Assembly (NCBI GenBank): GCA_946894095.1 | Contig: OX335644.1 | Coordinates: forward strand, 8,971,595 to 9,035,594 | Direction of reading: 5' to 3' | DNA from: Incurvaria masculella | Lineage: Eukaryota > Arthropoda > Insecta > Lepidoptera > Incurvariidae | DNA: 64,000 nt | Part shown: piece by piece, positions 1-9,839 of the stretch | How positions within the stretch are numbered: the first letter of the stretch is position 1 | Layout: every line of letters starts with the position of its first letter | The notes under the pieces: model-generated | What the model saw: only the letters and a program-made list of their open reading frames with translations | Told to the model about the DNA's origin: nothing | The model's database searches: none | Position numbers and translations under genes: made by a program

Positions 1-624
1 TTCAACGCACACTTTTTACATATTGTTTTTTATTTGGGTTCGTTACTTTAAAATATGAATGATTACATTAATTTGATACATTGTTCATTACAAGCCAGTT
101 AAAAATAACTGGGCTGCCATAACAATTAAATTTTGTACGTAGTGCACATATTATAATATGTATGTCATATATTCTGCTTTAAATAATTTAATTATTATAC
201 AAGTATATTGGATATTTGCTACGTGAGAAACGAAACAGTTTGCAAAACAACTTTTATTTTATTGCTCGTGCTCACAATTCATTGATCGCTATCTTAAAGG
301 TGAAAATTGAATCTCAGAAGTTAACTACAGTGTTATTATATCAGGTATTTCTTAAAACTAAGAGAAACACCAAGCAGCAGTCAAACTGAGAGAAGTTGAC
401 GAGGCATTAAGATCCACCAACCGAAACGAAATAGGTGCGCTACTCCAGAGATTCAATTCTATTTCTGCAGCTGACTTAACTACATCTAGTTTAATCTTTA
501 TCTCAGTTTCTGTAAGACCTCACCTAAGTATTATATTATCAATATTATCGAACCAAGAGATCTTTAGATATTATATATATAGGGTTATTATATAACCATG
601 AACCATAATTCGGGTACAAATTAC
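1..624. other. AT-rich sequence without a gene
   Basis: No open frame of note, no splice-bounded exon and no recognised repeat end is visible. The stretch is AT-rich and typical of intergenic or intronic DNA. Confidence 0.5.
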
Positions 625-755
625 AACCTAGGGTTCTTCAAACTTGGTGTGAAGAAGCAACTGGCCGGCCGACCTTTTTTCTCAGCCCCCTGAAAGTTCT
701 AAAACCCATGGGCGTCGTCTAAGGTGAGGTCCTGTCGTACGCTATATGCCGCGCT
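625..755 (+). repeat. Dispersed repeat, possible LINE C-terminal remnant
   Basis: The reading starting at 625 gives an NLG-FFK-GVKK-L-GR pattern, resembling the last residues of CR1/jockey-type reverse transcriptase proteins (FKxxVxxxL). The same segment recurs in opposite orientation at 15887-15962, 36201-36395 and 36922-37116. The copy here is diverged and carries a stop after about 18 codons. The family is certain as a repeat; the LINE origin is inferred. Confidence 0.55.
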
Positions 756-1116
756 AAGCATACAAAAATGTTCTTGAACACAATTTATAATGATAATACA
801 CTATCATCATTACAAATTGTGTGAGCTATTTTTATTGCCGGATGTTTTCGAACGACTGTTGTGAATTTTGAGAGATTGAAGCAAGGTTGTGTCGCAAGGA
901 GAGTTACATGTTTAGGTCAAATAATTAAGACGTAAGTATTTTTGGATACATAAGTGTTATAAATTAAGAAGTCCTAATGTGGAAACAGAACTATCTGATT
1001 GAGAGAATTTAGAGATGTGTCAAAAAATAATAATTATCATCAGAGTTCATTCCAAACCAAAAATCAGAAATCTGAGTTCTGAAATCACACCGTGTTGTTC
1101 AAAACAGAAATGTTTA

Positions 1117-1410
1117 CTAGGTCGCAGACTTCCACGAATAATATACTCCGTAAATAAAGCACAGTACGAGTAAAGTCGTCAAGCAATAGAATACAGGCCG
1201 GACCGAGCCAAGGATTGCCAAGCAAACGGCGGCGGTGCGGCGAGATGGCAAACATTCGCCAAGCGAGTCCCAAGCCTGTGCAAATAGAACGTCGAGGCGA
1301 TTTCGACACAGCTCGGCGGGCAGCCCCCACCGGTCGCCCTCCACTAATTGCATCAAGGCGATGCGGAGCGACGCGGAATAGGCGGTGTCGTGAAGCTAGC
1401 ACACGTTAGT
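1117..1410 (-). other. GC-rich segment with a short unexplained open frame
   Basis: About 290 bp of much higher GC content than its surroundings, open for 79 codons on the minus strand (1117-1356) and for 105 codons in a second minus frame (1085-1402). No family is recognised, no splice-site pair is obvious, and both frames look like by-products of GC richness. It could be a fragment of a mobile-element coding region or a regulatory island. Confidence 0.3.
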
Positions 1411-2407
1411 GGAGAGTCAAAAGTTACTAAGCAGTGGTTTTGATTTCTATATAACTTTTAGAACCTTCCTTTATTCGTGTTTGATCATTTAGGGTACAGA
1501 TTTTGATGAATTCGAAGATATTTAATTTCGCAATTTATAAGCAATAAGATTCAATTTGAGTTATAATTTTCGAATATTGTCAAAATTTTGAACAATATTG
1601 AAAATGTTAAAGTCGGAAAAACACTTAAAATTTTAAACACTACTAGTACTAACTAAATTATATAACTATGTAACTAAAACGTGAAGTTTCTTTGCGGATT
1701 CTTCTTCACTGAATTAATAGAATGCGAGGATGAATCAGATTGTCATATGACTGTCATATAACAATCTGATTCGTAGTTAGACTATCAGAAGTTTAAATAA
1801 ATAAATGGCAATAAATAACTGGAAATATTACCACAAAAACACACAGTTGACCCTTCTAGGGCCCTCTGTTATCGTTCCACAAATTTCATCCTGTTTCACA
1901 GTGATCTCTCACAATAGCTTTATAAACAAGTTGTTATATAAGGAGTATCGAATAATTTGAATAGCTTAGAATTAAATCGAAAGCTCTTGCCTAATTACTT
2001 GGAATTTAAACATTTACTAGACTGGCTATAAACAACAACAAAAACGGAAGCGATTCTAATTTTAGATCCAAGAATCCACACACCAGTATTATGCCAAAAT
2101 TAAAATCATCACCTAGCGGACGAACAGCAGGAATATTCGCTGAAACACTTTTCCCGGTGTGGGGTTCCGTCGATAAACAAACGCTTTCCCCGCGCAAACA
2201 ATCCGCCCGCCCTGCCCCGCGCCGCCCTAGCCCGCCCTAGCCCTCCGCCGCACGACTTGCCGGCTACAAACGCGTTTGAAGTGACGCTTCGTTCCCGGTC
2301 ATCTTAATTATTTGCACGAATGGCTTCATAGTTTTTGCCAAAAGCCCGAAACGTTAAACGTAAAGTAGCACTAACTAGTATAAAATACTACGTCTGGCGT
2401 ATGTCTG
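1411..2407. other. AT-rich sequence with one hairpin
   Basis: No gene seen. Positions 1732-1772 form a near-perfect hairpin: 19-base arms with one mismatch around a 3-base CTG loop. A short C-rich run lies at 2186-2260. Nothing else is recognisable. Confidence 0.4.
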
Positions 2408-2530
2408 TTTTAGGGTTCCGTACCCAAAGGGTGAACACGAAACACTATTACTAAGCCTCCGCTGTCCGTCCGTCCGTCCGTCCGCAGAGGGGTCGGTGAA
2501 GGGGTATTTCGTCGGACTTTAACGCGGGCG
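2408..2530 (+). repeat. GGGTTCCGTACCC-family dispersed repeat, degenerate copy
   Basis: Carries the family signature TTTTAGGGTTCCGTACCC followed by CCTCCGCTGTCCGTCCGTCC. The remainder is truncated or diverged. Better copies lie at 26457-26756, 29499-29790 and 43065-43380, with an inverted one at 14359-14632. The family is very common in Lepidoptera; I infer a non-autonomous transposon. Confidence 0.75.
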
Positions 2531-2852
2531 GAGCTAAGGCCATCATAAGTATAATCAATTATACAATTATGGCTCAGGCGGACTGGCCGTCTTCTTAGAA
2601 AACAACAAATTAAAATATATTTTTATCTTCGTTAAGTTTGATTGCAAGTATGAAGAACTTGATCTGAATTGATACAAGCAAGTTTAATAAATAACCTTGA
2701 TTACGTTTTAATTGGTAATTCAAAATTATCCGAATTGGTATGTAAATAAACGTGAAAACTGAAATGAGCGTACGATTGACAAAATGGAATTTATGTTTTA
2801 ATGTAAAACACTGCAACTGTTTACTATTTTAGCGCAGTTCAAATTCAGTCAT

Positions 2853-3100
2853 TTATGGTAAAGTATTTTTACAAGAAAGCTAGAAACAGTTTTCATACAG
2901 CTAGGGAAACAGAGAAAACAGTTATTGCACTCAAAAAAAAAAACAATTAAAATATACAGTAACTAATGTATAATTACTAATGTATGTTAAAATGCTAAAA
3001 TGTATGTTACCTGTATTCAATCAGTTCGAGTAACCGATGTACTTAGTTGGCTCTATTTTAACGTTGCAAGACAGTTGTTATTATTGGAATAACAGTTAGC
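2853..3100 (-). repeat. Dispersed repeat shared with 42567-42790
   Basis: The reverse complement matches 42567-42790 over segments including GCAACGTTAAAATAGAG and the GCTAGAAA...CAGTTTTCA block. A poly-A run interrupts it at about 2932-2944. No coding capacity; family unknown. Confidence 0.6.
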
Positions 3101-3117
3101 TTTTTTGATGATTTTTA

Positions 3118-3360
3118 ACAGACTTTAAAAAAGGAGGAGGTTCGCAACTGGACTGTATTTTTTTATGTTTGTTACCTCAGAACTTTCGACTCGGTGAATC
3201 GATTTTGATGATTTTTTATTTCAATTTGGCCTAGTTCTGACAATGGAACCCCTTAAGAAAATCCTATAAGTATTAAATTTTCATTAAGTATGTACGCGAC
3301 TAAATGGACGAGTAATTCAATATCACGCCAACCGATTTCAATTATTCTTTCTTTCTATTG
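3118..3360 (-). repeat. AAGTCGGTT-family dispersed repeat, degenerate copy
   Basis: Contains GACTTTAAAAAAGGAGGAGG, then a conserved block (TTTGTTACCTCAGAACTTT, GATTTTGATGATT) matching the inverted sequence of copies at 18987-19622 and 41238-41668. A common lepidopteran repeat with no coding capacity. Confidence 0.65.
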
Positions 3361-3934
3361 TGAGGGGCAAACGATATGATTGTGAGGGGGTAGTCTCAGC
3401 GAAAAAAATTGGAAAACATTTTTGAAAAATCAAGGGAAATATAAAATATAGAGCTTAGAGATTTGTACTTTCCACGCCTCCTCGTAGTCCCAGTCTCACT
3501 CCTACCACCAGATTCTCATATACTTCAGACACATTAGCCGGACACAATAAGGGGCCATTTCATATTTGTGTACGTTCGCAATAGGTATAGAATTAAAGCT
3601 TACTTTTTCCGGCTCTATGCTTATTGTTCAAACGTTAAAGATTTTGTAGCAAAAATATGACTATGGATTTGGTTAGTCCCTACGCACAAATGTTGGACGA
3701 TGGAAATGGAAGACGATTTTATAAGTTGTACATCAAAACGATATCTCTCCTTTTTGCTCCAAACATGCAAATGAATACCCAACACATTTGGATATGTTGA
3801 ACATAAGCCGGTAAACACGCAGGGTATTCAGACGTTAAATATCATATACATTACAGATCAATACCGAATTACAAACGATTTTCGAGAATCGGAAAGGACA
3901 TCTGTCCCTCCGCTTCGAACTAACAACAAATTAA
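3361..3934. other. Non-coding sequence, nothing recognised
   Basis: AT-rich, with only short chance open frames. Confidence 0.4.
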
Positions 3935-4215
3935 AAGGTGCGTGCCTTTGTCCAGCGCCAAAACGGCATTTCGATTGAGTGCAGCCGAGCGGACGGGAGC
4001 GGGCGCGGGCAGGGCGAGGGGTGGGATGGGGGGAGGTGACGCCAAAAAGCAGGGCTGAAAACGGAACCCCGGCGTAGGCCTTTGTTCAATCGGCGAAATT
4101 TCACAAATTCGATAGAGGACAGGGGCAATACGTCCGGCGAATTTACTTTTTAACGGCGCACGTCGCGTCCGCTCTGGAATAATTTGAAATAATTCAATAG
4201 TCCGCCCAGGGGATG
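3935..4215. other. CpG-rich island, possible regulatory element
   Basis: A GC-rich block (G-rich run at 3990-4040) followed by AT-containing motifs such as GAATAATTTGAAATAATTC. Two overlapping minus-strand open frames of 65 and 107 codons show no family similarity, and I take them as by-products of composition. It resembles the other islands in this window. Confidence 0.3.
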
Positions 4216-4482
4216 CCCACGTTGTAACAACTATCGATATCATCTATATACACCTAATAAAATCGTATACTTGCCGTGTCTGTACATTAAGGATTTTTGC
4301 GAAAAATTAACTGGGAGACTGGAGAATTAGGTAATATAATGTAAAAAAAACTATTTTAATGTTTTTGTCTGTTTGTCCATTTGTCTGTTAGTTAATGCGC
4401 ATACATCATCAGGAAAAGATCTCTCATCGGATTGCAAATCTAATTACTGAAAAATAGGAAGCTTTATTCTGAATAACATTTT

Positions 4483-4650
4483 GGCTGAGATAAATAGTCG
4501 TAACAGAAACTAAGACTAACCAAAAGCAGTACTTTGTGACGTCACTTTGCATTACTTTGAGATTTCGTCCATACAAAATGTGTCAAAGTGACGTCACAAA
4601 GTACTACTTTTCGTTAGTCATAGTTTCTGTTACGACTATTTATCTCAGCC
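4483..4650. mobile_element. 168-bp foldback element (MITE-like)
   Basis: Almost the whole element is an inverted repeat. The left arm begins GGCTGAGATAAATAGTCGTA at 4483, and its complement ends at 4650. Arms are about 70 bp around a roughly 30-bp centre. Each arm carries TGACGTCA, a perfect CRE palindrome, inside AGTGACGTCAC or its equivalent. Flanks are TT-rich, so the target duplication is unclear. No coding capacity. Confidence 0.75.
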
Positions 4651-4861
4651 TTAGAGTTTATTTAATCAAAATCGAACCACAGATATCATGTACATAATTG
4701 TTTTTAATGGACAATATTGTCGCTGTTATCTTCAAATTCATAGAACGTTTGTTTTTAATATTTTGTATCAACATATTTCTAGACGTGGGTGACTTGATTT
4801 GAAAGTTGTATATTTCATGATACTACAACCTAAACGGGTTCAGACTATTCTTCAGTATTTT

Positions 4862-5165
4862 TTATTCCTATTCTGAGTGAATATCGTTACGAATACATGC
4901 TGCTTCATTGTTCGGAATCCATGTAAAACTGTATGTCCTCTACTAGGTGGTAGGGCTAAGCCTTCCCGGGTTGGTATCATAACGTTGGATGCAAAGGTGT
5001 TGAAACGGCAATGAAAAATTGTACGTGCTTTCCATTCAGTTCAATGTAGCCATTTTCATAAAGGGAAGGTGCTGGCATGGTACCTAATTCTTTTGCAATC
5101 GCGGTGTGTTGAGCTAATATCACGGTGGGTTTGATATTAGCCATCCATGTCTTCCATATCTTCAT
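4862..5165 (+). repeat. tRNA-derived SINE, body copy
   Basis: Aligns by eye with the full copy at 24241-24650 from the TTCTGAGT segment through CTACTAGGTGGTAGGG and GTTCAATGTAGCC to GATATTAGCCATCCATGTC. The tRNA-like head is missing, and many point changes mark it as old. Confidence 0.75.
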
Positions 5166-5413
5166 CGTAAACAGGGGTTATTCTACGCCTTACGAGGTTA
5201 AATAGCTTCATTCGTAGAAACAATATATCAGTCATTTGGGGGAACTTAATAGCCATTATTGGTAGACTGTTCTTTATTGGTTGGATTGTTTTTTTTTTAC
5301 TTTTACAATAAATACAGCAGAGAATTAGTTCTTTGGATACCCTTTTACTCTTTACCTTTAATTGTTTTTAGTGTGAAATTAAGACCGACGACACCCGGGA
5401 CGACTGATGGGTT

Positions 5414-5545
5414 GGCGCGAGGCTGGCGCGAAGCGGGTGGCGCTGGGCCCCTGGGAGGGATGCGGATGGATGCAGCTGTTCGGCGTCAGGATAACGAACT
5501 GGTACGACCGACAATCGAGTTGGAGTTTAGTTTCAGGGTTTTGAA
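5414..5545 (+). repeat. GC-rich direct repeat, copy 1
   Basis: A 132-bp GC-rich block starting GGCGCGAGG; about 92% of it reappears at 5768-5899, an offset of 354 bp. Both copies are open in the same relative frame, giving a GWREAGGAGPLGG peptide, but the frame closes soon after and no family is recognised. The AT-rich downstream flanks also resemble each other, so the whole is probably an imperfect tandem duplication of about 360 bp. Confidence 0.7.
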
Positions 5546-5767
5546 CAAACTACACTTTGATTTGTTGACTGCTAAAATATAACTGTGAGTTATTGAGGTC
5601 ACTACAATATTTGATGCATTCGTATAGATTATTCGTAAATGTTGTGTGAGAATGTAACGTGAAAACTAAGTGAGATTGTGTGAAATTATTGTTTTGTGTC
5701 TACCAACACGCGTATGTAGTGAAACATTATTGTCTCACAAAATAATGACAAAACAATTGTATTTGAA

Positions 5768-5899
5768 GGCGCGAGGGTGGCGCGAAGCGGGTGGCGCTGG
5801 GCCCTTGGGAGGGATGCGGATGGATGCAGCCGTTCGGCGCCAGGATAACGAACTGGTACGACCGGCAATCGAGTTGGAGTTAAGTTTCACGGTTTCGAA
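5768..5899 (+). repeat. GC-rich direct repeat, copy 2
   Basis: Second copy of the block at 5414-5545. It is followed by GTGAGTAATTGAGGTCACT, which parallels GTGAGTTATTGAGGTCACT after copy 1. Origin unknown; a fragment of a LINE coding region is possible but unproven. Confidence 0.7.
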
Positions 5900-7100
5900 G
5901 ACTGCTTAAAAGTAATTGTGAGTAATTGAGGTCACTCGAAAATCTATGGGATGCGTGAAATAATTGGAAAGTATCCACATGCATACGTTTTGTAATGGAA
6001 CATTATCGTATAACGAAACAGTTGATGTTATGTAGATGTTTGTATGAGAAAATGTAGTACTAGTATCAATTACGCTTGCTAGGGGTTTTGCACATTTTTC
6101 TTATAGTCATTGCTAAATTAAACTAATAACGTTTAGGGACACAATAACTAATATTTTACAAGATAACTCTGCACTATAAGAACGTTTTGAATCCTTTCTG
6201 GTATAGTAAGTGGTGTAGACTAGTTGGACTATTGATCGTCGACTTTTAATTTTGGTCCGATTGAGAAAAATACAGAAATCTATAACGTCAGATGTTTTGT
6301 CCGTTCGGTTTTATTTACAATGGTACCCGTGTCTTTGTCATTCGTAGAAAATTCCGAAAAATAATTTACGTTTATACTGTTTTCATAACGCATCGGGTAA
6401 GCTGAAAAAGAAAACATCAGCATATCACAAAATTCCCACAAAATAGTGAAGGAAATTTACGCGATTAATAAAGCGGTTAGGTTATTTTGTTATTTACCAT
6501 TAGCAGAGAAAACGATTGTCATGCAATGATGAGTATATATACGTTAAATGCGGTAGTAGACTTTTTTATTTGGTGAATTGTATGGTTTAGATGTATTTGT
6601 ATTACATGATGTATGAATATTTAATTGAAATAACGTAAAAAAATCACTCTTCACAAATTCTAGTAAGCATCTAACGCCACCAATCCTCCAATGATCATCC
6701 AAGTGGATACATTTCGGTTAAATCCGTCCCCCTTAACCAGAGAGTCATTTAATCCTAGTCAAAGCAAAAATAATTACTTAAAACTTTTAACGAGCTATCT
6801 GAAGTACCAAGCGAGCTATTGATTTTAATTTGGCTTAAATCTAGTTTGCGAATTTATAACTTTTTAGAATAAATTAATACCTCAGCGTTTTGTTACTAAT
6901 AGATTAGCAGACTTTCGTCGTTTTTGTGAATTTGTTAACCAAATTTTTTTCCAACTTCATTTACGTTTTTTGCATGACGAGCATTTCTTTCGTGAGCGAT
7001 TGTGTATTCATAATAAACAACGATATTGTGTAACCTCATGTAATATTTAAACTAACCTACATTTTCAAGAATAGCTTGGCATTCTTAAATTATTGTTTCG
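5900..7100. other. AT-rich sequence without a gene
   Basis: Apart from the duplicated flank of the 5768 repeat near its start, nothing is recognised. Confidence 0.45.
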
Positions 7101-7241
7101 AGATTTGTCGATCTATCTTTAAAATTTAAGAATTTGGCGCGTGTTTCGAAACTTCTATTGCCTTACTATAGTTTCTCAAGTGGTGCATTTAATAAGTTAA
7201 TTTCAATGATAATTTTAGTTTTCATTAATCACATGTCGTAT
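7101..7241 (+). repeat. 141-bp direct duplication, copy 1
   Basis: Matches 7665-7805 with only a few differences (for example AAACTTCT versus AAAGTTCT). The offset is 564 bp. The intervening DNA holds a SINE scrap (7475-7580) and a LINE tail (7600-7662). Confidence 0.85.
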
Positions 7242-7474
7242 TAAAAGAGAACTTCTAAAATTCACTCTTCGTCAAAATCAAATGGGTGTAAGAATTCAAT
7301 CCAAAGCAAGGGTCGTGATTTAATGTGCCGCGTTCGGGTGACGATTGGTAGCCGGCGCAGCAGAAAGAATTCCAATCGCGCAACGAAGCATGGAAGGATG
7401 GGAGAATCGAATCACATACATAGATGAAACACATTAACAATTTCTGATTGCAGTTTCGACCATAATTTCATTCG

Positions 7475-7580
7475 ATGCGAAGATGCCAAACTCGGGCGGG
7501 CCTTACCCTACCTCCCAGTAAGGGAAGGGCACTTAAGTTAAACATGGATACCGGACCATGGAATTAATGCTGTATCATGA
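7475..7580 (-). repeat. SINE fragment
   Basis: Inverted piece of the SINE body: CTCGGGCGGGCCTTACCC, AGTAAGGGAAGGGCACTTA and ACATGGATACCGGACCATGG correspond to the reverse complement of 24365-24470. Confidence 0.7.
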
Positions 7581-7599
7581 ATATATTTCTACTACTTCT

Positions 7600-7662
7600 A
7601 CTAGTTATTTATTTATTTATTTATTTCAAGGCATGCCAACAGTTTACACACAAAGACAATTA
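7600..7662 (-). repeat. LINE 3' tail
   Basis: On the minus strand it reads AAACTGTTGGCATGCCTTGA followed by (AAAT)n. The same tail occurs at 21305-21347 and, slightly changed, at 25760-25942. Short tandem-repeat tails of this kind mark the 3' ends of CR1-like LINEs. Confidence 0.65.
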
Positions 7663-7664
7663 CA

Positions 7665-7805
7665 AGATTTGTCGATCTATCTTTAAAATTTAAGAATTTG
7701 GCGCGTGTTTCGAAAGTTCTATTGCCTTACTATAGTTTCTCAAGTAGTGCATTTAATAAGTTAATTTCAATGATAATTTTAGTTTTCATTAATCACATGT
7801 CGTAT
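7665..7805 (+). repeat. 141-bp direct duplication, copy 2
   Basis: Second copy of 7101-7241; both copies end at CACATGTCGTAT. It abuts the LINE tail, so the duplication may have formed during or after that insertion. Confidence 0.85.
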
Positions 7806-8387
7806 CATATGAAATACCCAGCTATCATCAGTAGATATGATAACGACTGGACGTCACCGTAACCACGCTACTGAAAAACACGAACAACGTCTATAAAACA
7901 TTAAAACTACCAGCAGTGCAACCCTGGGCGAATTCTTTAAATTATTATAAAGCTATACATATATAAAGCTGGCTGAATCAATCGTTCCACCGCAGACGCC
8001 GTTTCTAATGATCCTAGTAAGATGAGGTTATTACATTTCATATCTGAAAATATTTTCCAGAAATTAAAATGTTTTAACGATTGAATGCTCCGTCTAAACT
8101 CTAGGGACTTCACATTTAGTTTAATTTCGTAGAGTGGGCGCAAGTCACAGCAGACGCCACACGCCAGGATAGACAAAATGAGCGCGATAGAAGTAATGCA
8201 AAGAAGAAAGTGATGGATAAACGATTACATTCATTCCAGTAATTCAAGTTGATCTGGCAGTTATTTTAGGTAAAAACGGAGTTTTGAATTGATGGTAAGC
8301 ATATTAATGTATGTATTTGAGGAGCAAGACACGTTCGTTAATTAGTTAATTAGTAAGCTGGGTAGAAAGTGTATGAGAGACACTCAC
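7806..8387. other. Intronic sequence downstream of the exon at 8388-9713
   Basis: AT-rich. At its upper end is the donor of the minus-strand gene: positions 8381-8387 read GTGAGTG on the minus strand. Nothing else is recognised. Confidence 0.5.
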
Positions 8388-9713
8388 CGGTGAGGCCAGC
8401 CTTGTTGATGCTATTGCTGCTGGAGAAGCCCGGGATCCGTCGCCACGCCTTCTTATTCCAGAAGCCGGTCGACTTGGCGTCGCCGCAGCTCGAGCTCCGC
8501 GCCGACGGACCCTCCGCCGCCGGCCTGCGCGCGCACCGCGCCGCCGTCCCCCCGCACTCCGCCTGCGCCGGCGCACTCAGGATCCGCACGCCGCCGCGCG
8601 TCCCGTACGCCACCGCCGGCAGGTGCAGGCTCGTGCTTCCCCCGCCGCCGGCCTGCTTGTAGCGCAGGCTGCCCACGTAGCTCGCGCCGCTGCTGCTGCC
8701 GCTGAAGCCGCTGTCGAGGTCCGGCGGGTTGCAGCTAGCCGGCGAGAGCAGCTCGTCCGTCGGCCCGACCCGCAGCAGCTCCTCGATGTTGTCGCAGCCC
8801 TCCGCGCGCTCCGACTCGGGGGACTCGCACTCGGGCATCAGCATCGCCTCCACGCTCAGGTTGAGCTCGCCGAGGATGCGCTTGTGGCGGCTCTCCACGC
8901 GCCGCACCTCCTCCTCGACGACGCTCTGGTCGAGCGACACGAGCGACTGCCGCAGCGCCGCGCGGTGGTGCTTCGGGCACGAGCGCGCTCCATCCGCGAT
9001 CTCCTCATAGATGTTCTCTTCGGTGCCGTAGCGCGTGACGAACGCGTGCCGCGGGGGGCGGTCGCGCGTCGCACTCACGGCGCCGTCGCGCTCGCCGCGC
9101 CCGCGCTGTCGGCTCGCCTTGCGGGACGACGACGGCATCGAGAGGTGGTGGCGCGCGGCGGCGCCCGCCTCGTAGTACGCGTAGCAGTAGTCGGCGGGCT
9201 CGAAGCGCTCCATTGTGGCGGCGATGTTGTCGCGGTTCCAGCGGGCGGGCAGCGCGGCCGGCGGGGCGAGCGCGGGCGGGTCGCGGGCGAGGCGCACGGC
9301 GGCGAGCCGCGCCGGCAGGATCTCGTCGAGGTCGTCGGCGTCGTCCGGCGAGGGGGCGTCGTCGTCGTCGTCGCTGCGCGGGCGGCGGCGGCGGTGCGAG
9401 GAGTGCGCGCGGGGGCAGTCGGCGGCGATGCCGCTCTCCGAGGAGGGGTAGTCGTGCACGTCAGCCGTGGTGAGGGTGGTGAGGTCCGGGTCGAGGCGGG
9501 AGGGTCGGTGGCGGCGGCAGGGCCGGTGCTCGCGGTACGAGGAGTACTGGTAGTGCGCGCGGTGGCGCGCCTGGTACAGCGCGTCGGCCTCCTCCTCGGG
9601 GCTGGGCGGCGCGCTGCGCGGCTCCATCGCGCATGTTCTCATTCGCACGCGGCCCTCCCCGCCGGCGCCGCTCGCCCCGCACCACGCCACGCCGACCTCG
9701 CTCACGGCATCAC
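8388..9713 (-). CDS. Coding exon of an unidentified adaptor-like protein
   Basis: The minus strand is open from 9750 to 8350. Splice sites define the exon better: acceptor TTTGTTGCAG ends at 9714 and donor GTGAGTG starts at 8387. The exon is 1326 bp with phase-1 borders on both sides. Translation may enter from upstream or start inside at the ATG in GCGATGGAG (9628-9626), which has G at -3 and +4 and would give about 414 residues here. Numbered from the upstream in-frame Met at 9750, the protein has Arg/His/Tyr-rich residues 55-85, an acidic Asp run at 127-145, an EENIYEEIADG block near 244-254, a likely helix at 276-303, Ser/Gly-rich DLDSGFSGS at 344-352, and a basic FWNKKAWRRIPGF end at 430-442. 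No enzyme domain, signal peptide or membrane segment is visible. YEEI fits a Src-type SH2 ligand. Codon use is far more GC-rich than the surroundings. I do not recognise the family. Confidence 0.75.
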
Positions 9714-9839
9714 CTGCAACAAACACCGGAACGTAGCCTTTATTCTCCACCGCGAATGCCGTAATCGGCTCAGATTAATAAAACATACTGTTTCTAGACC
9801 TTCTAAAACTTTAATTCGTATTAACGTTTAATAACAAGC
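9714..9839 (-). other. Upstream intron end
   Basis: On the minus strand, GTTGCAG at 9720-9714 is a plausible acceptor, with a modest pyrimidine-rich stretch before it. The open frame runs on into the intron for only 12 codons. Confidence 0.6.

Noticed and set aside
2460..2495. Tandem GTCC array as an independent microsatellite
   Set aside because: The GTCC run is part of each GGGTTCCGTACCC-family repeat, not a separate locus.
8623..9831. 402-codon open frame on the plus strand opposite the minus-strand exon
   Set aside because: Shadow frame caused by GC-rich codons of the minus-strand exon. The minus frame has splice borders and a more protein-like composition with charged and aromatic motifs; the plus frame is mostly Ala/Arg/Val.
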